Below, in pieces: positions 34,312 through 42,200 of a stretch of DNA of 64,000 bases (position 1 is the stretch's first letter; every line of letters starts with the position of its first letter). A model generated the notes under the pieces. That model had not been told where the DNA came from, made no database searches, and saw nothing but the letters and a program-made list of their open reading frames with translations. Both the position numbers and the translations under genes were made by a program. Origin of the DNA: Duganella aquatilis (GTDB lineage: Bacteria; Pseudomonadota; Gammaproteobacteria; Burkholderiales; Burkholderiaceae_D); NCBI RefSeq assembly GCF_009674565.1, contig NZ_WKJL01000001.1:434001-498000 (forward strand), read 5' to 3'.

Positions 34312-34715
34312 CGTACTTTCTCCAGCAGCTGATTCACGTAGGGCATGGCGTCCGCGCAGGTAGTCGCCTTGGCGCCGGCCAATTGCTGCAGCACCTGGTC
34401 GTAGCGCAGGCCAGCGGCCGCAGCCTGCTGCTGGGCGGCCGCGCCGCGCGCCGCAGCATCCTTCGACGCCTCGTACCACTGTGTGATGGCCCGGTTCTGA
34501 TCTCCGATGCCGGCACGCAGCTCCGCGTTGACGCCCTTCTCGGCAGCCAAATCCTCCAGCGCTTTGTCGCGCGCGGCAGCTGCCGCCCACCACATCGCGC
34601 CGCCGGCGCTACCGCCGGCCAGCAGGACCGCCAGCAGCACCAGGGTGGACACCTTCCAAAGCTGGCCGGCCAGCACGCCGCCGGCACCAGCCACCACCTC
34701 GCCGAGCGCGCTCAT
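34308..34715 (-). CDS. Inner-membrane spanin (Rz-like)
   Basis: 135 residues. One N-terminal membrane helix (about 22-45, VSTLVLLAVLLAGGSAGGAMWW) is followed by a long coiled-coil-like helical region (ARDKALEDLAAEKGVNAEL ... AAAQQQAAAAGLRYDQVLQQL). This is the i-spanin layout. It overlaps the endolysin gene upstream and the Rz1-like gene downstream by ATGA junctions, so the three lysis genes are translationally coupled. Confidence 0.82.
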   Translation of the reverse strand: MSALGEVVAGAGGVLAGQLWKVSTLVLLAVLLAGGSAGGAMWWAAAAARDKALEDLAAEKGVNAELRAGIGDQNRAITQWYEASKDAAARGAAAQQQAAAAGLRYDQVLQQLAGAKATTCADAMPYVNQLLEKVR

Positions 34716-35665
34716 AGCGCCGCCCAGGCGGCGAAGTACTTCGCCGATCGCATCTGGAACACGTTGCGCACGTGCTCGCGGTTGATGTCACACGCCGACC
34801 GGCTGCCGTACAGCGGCTCGCGCGACTTCAGGCAGTGCAGTTCGACGTTGCCGAACCACTGACCAGGATCGCAGCCCCTGGCGAGCGCACACGCGCGGCG
34901 CTCGCGCTGCACACCGGCCGGGCCGCCGTTGTAGCCGGCGTCACCGAATTCAAGCATCGCCGGCGCCTGGCGGAACTGGCGCGCCGAATCGCGCGACATC
35001 AGCACCAGAGCACGGAACTGCAGGTCAGGCCGCTGGTACACGGTCGACCAGGACAGCGCGCCCAGCTCGGCGCCGTACTGGTCGCGCACGCCGGCCAGCG
35101 CATCAAAGCGCACGCTGCCGTCGGCACGGTAGGCGCGCGTGATCTGGCCGACACCCGCGCCCTCCTCGCGCGCCGTCTTCAGCTGCGCACCAGGATTCCA
35201 GCAACCGCGCGCGCGCAGCGTGATGCACGACTCCTGCTCGACCAGGCCGGCCAGTAGTGCCGGGCGCGGATGATCCGGCCACAGGCGCTGCTGCTCAGCT
35301 TTCAGCACCGGCAGGTATTTCACTGCGCCGGCCGGCAGGTCTGCCGCATGCGCGCGCGGCGAGAACACCAGCATCAGCGCCGCCAGGATGATGGCCATGG
35401 CGATCAGCGCCAGCCCGGCACCGGTCGCTTCCTCGCTGGCGCGCGCGAACAGCTTGCGCATGTCCGCCTCCGGGTAGTCCAGCAGCGCCTTGCGCGCCCA
35501 GTGGGACGCCGCCACCGCCCAGATACCCTGCAGGATGGCCACGCCGCCCAGCACGGTCGCCCAGCCGTGATCAGGATCTGACTCCAACGATGCCCAGACG
35601 GCCAGGATGGCGCCGCCGAACAGGAATAGCGAGCGATGGCGCGTGATGTATTTCAGGATTTTCAT
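34712..35665 (-). CDS. Membrane-anchored endolysin (holin-like N-terminus fused to lytic transglycosylase domain)
   Basis: 317 residues. The first about 108 hold three hydrophobic helices (about 12-27, 36-53, 85-102) ending in FSPRAHAADL, which resembles a signal-peptidase site. The rest resembles a lysozyme/SLT-type domain: LLAGLVEQESC places a likely catalytic glutamate near 143-145, followed by EEGAGVGQITRAY (167-179) and a late GDAGYNGGPAGV segment. It would cut peptidoglycan for lysis. The membrane helices may act as holin or as a secretion module. The neighbouring 61-residue membrane protein upstream overlaps it by ATGA. The longer upstream frame is rejected because it covers that gene. 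Confidence 0.8.
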   Translation of the reverse strand: MKILKYITRHRSLFLFGGAILAVWASLESDPDHGWATVLGGVAILQGIWAVAASHWARKALLDYPEADMRKLFARASEEATGAGLALIAMAIILAALMLVFSPRAHAADLPAGAVKYLPVLKAEQQRLWPDHPRPALLAGLVEQESCITLRARGCWNPGAQLKTAREEGAGVGQITRAYRADGSVRFDALAGVRDQYGAELGALSWSTVYQRPDLQFRALVLMSRDSARQFRQAPAMLEFGDAGYNGGPAGVQRERRACALARGCDPGQWFGNVELHCLKSREPLYGSRSACDINREHVRNVFQMRSAKYFAAWAAL

Positions 35666-35847
35666 TTCATGCCTTTCAGTGAGCCGTAAGCGGCGATGCC
35701 TACGATGATTGCGACGATGGCCTTCCACACCACGCCCCATACGCCGCGACCGAGATCGCCGTAAAAGCGCTCGGCGACCTTGTTTTCGAACCGATCGACA
35801 ATCGCATCAATATCGGCGTCGGTGAGTTTCCGTTCTTCCTCTGGCAT
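35662..35847 (-). CDS. Small phage membrane protein, holin candidate
   Basis: 61 residues. A charged amphipathic N-terminus (MPEEERKLTDADIDAIVDRFENKVAERFYGD) precedes one membrane helix (VVWKAIVAIIVGIAAYGSL). This hemolysin-XhlA-like or small-holin-like layout, directly before the endolysin with an ATGA overlap, suggests a lysis role. The ribosome site GAAAGG is part of a leader repeated at several genes of this phage. No specific family was recognised. Confidence 0.65.
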   Translation of the reverse strand: MPEEERKLTDADIDAIVDRFENKVAERFYGDLGRGVWGVVWKAIVAIIVGIAAYGSLKGMK

Positions 35848-35867
35848 GTGCAGCCTTTCTTTAGGCG

Positions 35868-35889
35868 AAAAAAATCCCGCCGAAGCGGG
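35868..35889 (-). terminator. Terminator after the 76-residue phage gene
   Basis: On the minus strand CCCGC-TTCG-GCGGG followed by A and seven T. It is one of a series of similar hairpins between late genes. Confidence 0.75.
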
Positions 35890-35899
35890 TCGTGGTTGA

Positions 35900-36130
35900 T
35901 CAAGTTGAAGCGGCCGGCTCTGGGTCTTCCGGCGGACTGTCAGGCGCTGGCACTTCATCCGATGGCTCGTAGCCTGGACGCCACTTCCATGTCCAGCCGT
36001 GGTTCTCGGCGTACCAGTCGGCGAAACAGCGCGAGGCGTGAAGCGCGGTCTGGTAGTTGCCGTCTGTGTCGAAGAATTCGGCATCACCGGCTTCTTCAAA
36101 GCCGGTGCAGGTGTACTGGATGGTAGGCAT
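35900..36130 (-). CDS. Hypothetical phage protein
   Basis: 76 residues (MPTIQYTCTGFEEAGDAEFFDTDGNY...). A compact N-terminal part with Trp-rich WYAENHGWTWKWRPGYEP is followed by a Pro/Glu/Asp tail. No family was recognised. The ribosome site AAGGAT precedes the ATG. It lies between the tail fibre gene and the lysis genes, where small tail-fibre assembly or host-interaction proteins are common, and is followed by its own terminator. Confidence 0.6.
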   Translation of the reverse strand: MPTIQYTCTGFEEAGDAEFFDTDGNYQTALHASRCFADWYAENHGWTWKWRPGYEPSDEVPAPDSPPEDPEPAAST

Positions 36131-36139
36131 ATGCGATCC

Positions 36140-38113
36140 TTAAGGCGAGATGATAACGGCGAATGCTTGGCCGCCGTTGCCCGAGGTCAGGGTGGCGGAG
36201 ACGAGAGAACCAGACGAAAGAGATACGCCGCCGGTGCCGCCGCCATAGGTGGAATCGCCGCTGCTCATCGTCATACCGCTGCTGCCGGTCTGGCACGTCA
36301 CTCCGCCGGTGCCGCCCAGCATCGATGCCGAACCACTTCCGATAGTCGTAGGTATCCCTGAGCCGATTGTTCCGCCCGTCCCCGCACCGGAACTAGCTGT
36401 GCCGCTCGTCGCATTTTGGACAGCATTGGTGCTGGCGCCGGTCAGGTTCAGTGGAATAGACAACAAGATATTGAGGAAATCAGTATCGATTACAGGTGCG
36501 GTTCCGAGTACGGAGTTTGTGACGTTTGCCGAAGGCGAATACGCATTTGCTCCGGCGGATGCGCTCATATCATTAGTCAGCGTGACATTTCCGCTCTTAC
36601 CGCCCACGCCAGCACCACCTGACGCCGCCATAATGCTACCGCCGCCGCCGGAGGTTACCTGGACATCGCCGCTTTTGTTGGCGCTGCCCTTGTACGGCGG
36701 GGCTGCACCGCCTGAAGCGCCGTTGCATTGAATGCCTGCGCCGCTCATAGTGATAGTGACGCTGCCCGATGGGCTGCCCGGGAAGTTGTAATCACCTCCG
36801 GATGCGGTGCCACCGACTGCCCCAGCCGCCACAGTAGAACTGGTGCTGCCCACGGTGGCATTGCCTTTCTTGCCACCGCCGGCGGTCAGCGACACCGAGC
36901 CGCCGACAAAAGTGGAGTCCACAGCGTCGTTGCCGTTCAGGGCCACGTTTGCTCCAGTAGACGGGGTTGTGACAGATGCGCCACGAGCACCCAAAACCAA
37001 GGTATAAGTGTCTCCGGCCGTCGCGTAGAAGGTTTTCAGAACGATGCCGGCCGTAGAGCTGCCGCTGGCCGCAGCGCGAGCACCACCGACACCAATAGCG
37101 CAGGCACCGGAACCGGCCGCCCCGACCAGCATGACGGTATGCCAGCCAGTAATTTGCGCGGCCCACACCGTCGATGCTTTCAGCACCTGGGTGTTGCGCC
37201 CAGTGGCGCCGGCGCCAGCACCGTTGTTCCGACGAACGGTGACGAGAAACTTGCTGACCGTGTCAGCCACGATGTCCAGCTCATCTCCCGGGTTGATGAC
37301 GGTCGAGCCGCCATGCACGAAGAAGTTCGTGCTGCTGGTGATCGAGAACGTCGACTCGGCCTTCAGCGTACGCTTGGCGCCCGGCTGCGACGCATTCGGC
37401 AAGCCAGTGATGGTGGCCGTCTGGGTGATCGGCACATAGTTGCCGCCGGCGTTCCAGACATCCGGCGTCGCGCTGCTGGCCGGCGCCGTGCCCTTCAGCT
37501 CGTCCAGTGCGCCGGTGAGCTGGCCGCCGGCAGTGCCACCGCCTGGGCCGCGCGCACCGCCCGGCGTGATGACCCAATCGCTGTATGTGCCGGCCGGACC
37601 TTCTGTCAGCGTGGTGGTGACCGTCAGCGTGGTACCGACGTAAGATGCCACGGTTCCGAACATGCGCGCGGCCGGCGTGCCGGTGCTGCCGACCTGCAGC
37701 AGTTCGCCAGGCGGAAACTGCTTCCCAGCCGGGACCGTGAATACCTTCGTGCCATTGCCGAGCACCACGGCGGTGGTGCTGTTGGCGGTCAGGCTGGTGG
37801 ACGAATTTGCTGCGGCGAGCTCGCTGGCATGGGCAGCGTTGGCGCTCTCGGCTGCCGCGTCCGCGAAACTCGACGCCTGCTCCTTGAACAACTGCGCGTC
37901 GTCGGCGCTGTCGCTTGCCTCGTTGGCTTTCGTGATGGCGGTCGCCGCAGCGGCAGTGGCCGATGCCTCCTTTGCGTTCACGTTTTCTTCCAGCGAATTT
38001 GCCTCATCACCCCAGTCAGGCAATTCAGCCATGTATTTTTCCGATGCCGCATCGAATTCGGCTTGCGGCATCGTGCGGCTTGGCAGCCCTTCCATCAGCT
38101 TGGTGATCGGCAT
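36140..38113 (-). CDS. Phage tail fibre / adhesin with glycine-rich C-terminal half
   Basis: 657 residues. The N-terminus (MPITKLMEGLPSRTMPQAEFDAASEKYMAELPDW) is a tail-attachment opening, followed by an Ala-rich helical shaft (about 45-115) and a middle domain. From about 330 the sequence is dominated by Gly/Ser/Ala loops with repeated GGxGG segments (SLTAGGGKKG, VTSGGGG, GGAGVGGKSG, GGTGGTIGSG, GDSTYGGGTGG). Such glycine-rich distal domains occur in gp38-type phage adhesins that determine host range. Its start overlaps the stop of the preceding gene by one base (TAATG). Confidence 0.75.
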   Translation of the reverse strand: MPITKLMEGLPSRTMPQAEFDAASEKYMAELPDWGDEANSLEENVNAKEASATAAAATAITKANEASDSADDAQLFKEQASSFADAAAESANAAHASELAAANSSTSLTANSTTAVVLGNGTKVFTVPAGKQFPPGELLQVGSTGTPAARMFGTVASYVGTTLTVTTTLTEGPAGTYSDWVITPGGARGPGGGTAGGQLTGALDELKGTAPASSATPDVWNAGGNYVPITQTATITGLPNASQPGAKRTLKAESTFSITSSTNFFVHGGSTVINPGDELDIVADTVSKFLVTVRRNNGAGAGATGRNTQVLKASTVWAAQITGWHTVMLVGAAGSGACAIGVGGARAAASGSSTAGIVLKTFYATAGDTYTLVLGARGASVTTPSTGANVALNGNDAVDSTFVGGSVSLTAGGGKKGNATVGSTSSTVAAGAVGGTASGGDYNFPGSPSGSVTITMSGAGIQCNGASGGAAPPYKGSANKSGDVQVTSGGGGSIMAASGGAGVGGKSGNVTLTNDMSASAGANAYSPSANVTNSVLGTAPVIDTDFLNILLSIPLNLTGASTNAVQNATSGTASSGAGTGGTIGSGIPTTIGSGSASMLGGTGGVTCQTGSSGMTMSSGDSTYGGGTGGVSLSSGSLVSATLTSGNGGQAFAVIISP

Positions 38114-39252
38114 TACACTTTCCCTTCTATTTGCATTGCGATTTTTGACCGTGCGAAATCGGACACAACGGTCTTGAAGCTGGAGAACACGCCGCACACC
38201 AGGCTGAGGTCGAACTGTTTGGCGCCGATGAAGACCACCGTTTTCTGCCGGAAGTCGATCAGGCGCTCGTGCACCTCATCGACCACGTCGTTACTCAGAT
38301 CGAGGTCGATAGTCATCTTCTTGGAGTAGCCCCGCACCGTGGTCTCGCTGGTGCCGTCAGCGTTGAAACGCGTGGTGGAGTAGTCCTTGATCTCCGCCTC
38401 CAGACCATACTGCGACAGGCCAACATCTTCGAGCGGGCCGATGCAGAACATCCCGCATTTAGCGGTACCGCCCGGCTTCTTGATGCGCACCTCGAAAGAA
38501 GCCGCGTAGTACAGCGGCAGGTTGAGCGTGCAGAACTGCCGGCGCCGGCGGATGCGTTTGAACAGCCAGTTGTAGAAGCTGCTGCCTGAATTTGACACGT
38601 TGAGGCTTGTGGTTTCGTTGAGCACAACACCATCCGTAGGATCGGTGCCGATCACCTGAATCTCGTCGGCATCGGTGTTGCCCAGATAAAGCCCTTGTGC
38701 GATGGCCTGCGGCCGCACTGTCACGACGATCTCGTCCGCGTGCTCGGTCTGCGTGTTGTTGTAGTCATCAAACATCTTCCAGCGGTTGGTCGCGCCGGCC
38801 GGTAGCCAGTACGTCTTATCGGTCAGTGCTCGGTTGAAGTTCTGGCCAGCTGTGGCGTTGTGCACGCCGGACTGTGACCCTGATGTGTTGATGGCGGCAC
38901 CACCTGCAGTCGCACTCACCTGGAAGGTATTTGTGGCTGGCGATACCACGTAGTAGACGGCATTACGCGCGAGGCCAGTGGGCAGCGCGCCGGTGGTTTC
39001 GAACGAAACCGGCGTGCCGGCAGCCAGCCCGTGCCCGCTCCACGTTACAACGCCAGGCGAAGCGACCGAGATCGTAACGGTCGACCGCACACCAACTTTC
39101 GATTCGAAGAGTGCATGCGCGCTCGTGTCCATCACCTGATCACCAGCGGCATACACCCGGGTCAGGCTTTGCGCTGGCGCATCGTCTTCCGAAACGTTTG
39201 AATTGACGAATACGCCGGCCGCGGAGACTGCTATCGGATCCAAAATAATCAT
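38113..39252 (-). CDS. Phage tail tip / baseplate-type protein
   Basis: 379 residues. The N-terminal part is beta-rich with repeated SGSQSGVHN/VTWSGHGLAAGTPVSF elements. The latter is a widely shared phage pattern in tail-associated proteins. The C-terminal half (FKRIRRRRQFCTLNLPLYYAASFEVRIKKPGGTAKCGMFCIGP) contains cysteines and basic residues. It sits between the tape measure and the fibre gene, overlapping the tape measure by ATGA, as expected for a tail-tip protein. The exact family was not recognised. Confidence 0.65.
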   Translation of the reverse strand: MIILDPIAVSAAGVFVNSNVSEDDAPAQSLTRVYAAGDQVMDTSAHALFESKVGVRSTVTISVASPGVVTWSGHGLAAGTPVSFETTGALPTGLARNAVYYVVSPATNTFQVSATAGGAAINTSGSQSGVHNATAGQNFNRALTDKTYWLPAGATNRWKMFDDYNNTQTEHADEIVVTVRPQAIAQGLYLGNTDADEIQVIGTDPTDGVVLNETTSLNVSNSGSSFYNWLFKRIRRRRQFCTLNLPLYYAASFEVRIKKPGGTAKCGMFCIGPLEDVGLSQYGLEAEIKDYSTTRFNADGTSETTVRGYSKKMTIDLDLSNDVVDEVHERLIDFRQKTVVFIGAKQFDLSLVCGVFSSFKTVVSDFARSKIAMQIEGKV

Positions 39253-42200
39253 GCAGTTTCCTCAACTTCTTTCGTTGCGAGTGGAACCCCGCCATTAACA
39301 GCGCCATCCAGGAAGTCAGCGGTCTCAAGCGTGTTCTTCGCGATGGCGTAAAGGTGCGCTTCCAGCATCTGGCGCATCTCCGCGTTTTCGGCACGCTGAG
39401 CTTGCAACTCCGAGACCAGATCGGAGTTATCGCCTATCGGTGCGCGCAGGCGCGCCATCAGCTCGCGGTTGTCAGCGGCAGGGATGATTCGTTCGCCCTC
39501 GTGGATGTTGGCGGTCATGTCGTACGGAACGCTGTTCGTCCCGACATCAAACGAATGCAGCTTTTGGTATTCGTCGCTACCAAGGAAGCCCTGCTTTATC
39601 TGGTCCCACGACATGCCAGCCTTGATCGCCGCCTCCCAGGCATCCACGCCTGCAGCGTCGCCGGTTCGGCCGAGAAGTGTCTTGTAAATATCCTGAATCT
39701 TTGCCTCGTCGGACCCGGCGATCGCGCCGACCACATTCACTCCACCCGCAGCTTGGTCCTTCCAGAAATCGACCTCACTACTGGACGCGTCGCGACCGAG
39801 GTACTGCTGGTACGCCGCCTGCGCCTGCGATGCGGCGGCCGCCACCGAATTGTTCATAGCTGCGGAAATAGACTGCGCCAGCGCAGCCAGCGCCTGCGGG
39901 ATCGACACGAGCGCCGTGCTGACGCCGTTCAAAACGTCCACCTGGGCCTTGGCCTGATCGAGCATTTCGTCCAGTTTGGCGAGCTCCGCTTCATGATCTT
40001 TCTGAAGCTGGTCCTTCTGGTCTTGCAGCGTCGCCAGCGTCTGCTCGGCGGTGGACAGTTGGTTGTCGGTCAGGTCTGCCAGCTGTGAGACACTACTCTG
40101 CGTTCGGTATAGGTCGCGCTGATAGTCCAGGTATGTGCTGAACTGGTCTGATGCATCCTTGCTCACGGTCGAGAGCGCGTTCTTCAGGCTGTCGGCATCA
40201 GGAAGCGGTCCGCCCGCCTTGGCGATCGCAAGCGCCGCCTCGATTTGCGCCTGCGCGGCCTGCCGGTCGGACAGACTGCCGTCCGTGCCACTGAGCGCGT
40301 CCAACGTAGAACGGAGAGATTGGGACAGGCTTTGCAACTTGCTCACGGAGGACGTCACGTTGTCGATGCTCGCTTGCAGCTTGTCCGTGGCGGCCTGATA
40401 CGCGGCGTTCAGCACATCCTTCTGACGGCTGATTGCGGACTCCAACTGGCCCAGTGCGGCATCCACTGCACTCGTCAGCGCCTCGGCCGCCTTTGCAATT
40501 CGCTCCAACTCCTCCGATGCCTTCGCTTCAGCTAGGTCTTTGGCGGCTTTCACGGCTGCGTCAGCCGCCTCGGCGACGGCCTTGACCTCCGGTGCCAACT
40601 TCAACAGTGCGGCGAACAGATCCGCGCCGGCCTGCGTCGTTGTATCGACCCCCAGGACGATTTGCTTGTACTGGTCCAGGCTGTCAAAATTTGCCAGGCC
40701 GAGCTTCTGAAGTTGTTCCGCCAGGTCCTTTTGGGTCTGCGCGAGCCGTTCGCTGTCGGACAGGACGTTCTGCTGGAAGTAAGACACGCTGCTCGATAGC
40801 GCGTCCAGGCCGCCGGCAGCCTTGATCAGGTTCTCACGCGCGGCGATGCTGGAAACTCCCACGGCACCGAAAGTTTTGCCGATGCTGCCCAGGATGACGT
40901 CAACGCTGGCGTAATCCGTAGCGACGCGCTGCAGGGTCGCGCTCAACGCCTCACCCTCGTTCTGGAACTGCGCGAGATTTGGAACCAACTCGGTCCCGAT
41001 GGTGTCAGCCACGCCAGCGAAGAATTTGGTGATCGCTTCCTGCTGCGCCGTGGCATCCTTCATGCCGGTCAGATCGATGTTCAACTGCTGCACGCGCGTC
41101 GATAGCGCCGCGGTGTCTGCGCCAATGGTGTCGCCCAGCGTCTTGCTGACGTCGAGGATAGCTTTGTATGTGACGCTGAACGCCTCCGACTGTGTCGCGT
41201 CCAGCGGAGTGCTATCGGTGCCGCTCTTATCGCTGCGGAACCAACCGCCCTTCTGCGTCCAAGCCTCCACGGTTTCAATATTGGAGCTGGTCGGCGTAAG
41301 GCTGCCCTGCAGTGACGTGCTGGTGACGTTCTTCGAGCCCATGCCAAAGGCGCGGTTCAACAGTCCGCTGACGGCGCCACCGATGGCGCCGCCGATCGGG
41401 CCGCCAAGAAACAGGCCCGCGATGGTGCTGATGTTGGTGATCGCGCTGCCATGGTTGCCAATCTGATATTCGCCCGAGATTGCCGAGCCGATCAGTTTTC
41501 CGACGCCGGCGCCGGCCAGGTAAGACGCAACGACGCCAGCGCCCTGCGCCAATGCCGAAGCAGGCAAGCCAGATCCTGCGCTGGAGTAGAAGCCGGTGTT
41601 CGTGCCGAGCATGTTCAGCCCGCTCTGCACGGTCTCTGTAACACCGCTGGCCAGGCTCGTGAAGCCGCCGGTGACAGCGGCATACGCGCTCTTGGCAGCG
41701 TTGTACAGGCTCGCCACGGACAGGGCGCTGCCAGCGACGCCGGTAGCCCCCCCGGCGGCTTGGGCAGCGGTTGCTGCACCAGCGCCCGTCACGCCCAGCA
41801 GGCTGGCCACAACCCTCACCACAAATGGCTGCGCGAACATCTTATAGATCTGATCAGCCACGGTCGTCTTGAACGTCGTGACCAGAGAGGTGGTGAACGA
41901 CTTCCAGCCGGATTTGCCGTGGTTGAGCATGTCGGCGAACCCGTCGCGGAAGACATCGTCATACTTTTTGATGGCTTCGCGTTGTTCGTCCAACATCAGC
42001 TTGATCGACTGGTCGCGGTACCAGACGTCGAATTGCTGCTGCAGCTGCTTCTGCTGTTCGGTGCCATCCCCGGCCAGCACGATTCGCTTGCGCCAAACAT
42101 CGGCGTCGATCTCTGTCAGGGCGGCGGCACGCGCGCGCTCGTCGATGATCGAGTCCGCTGCGAACTTGCGGTTCTCTTCGGTCAACTGCTTGATGTAGCC

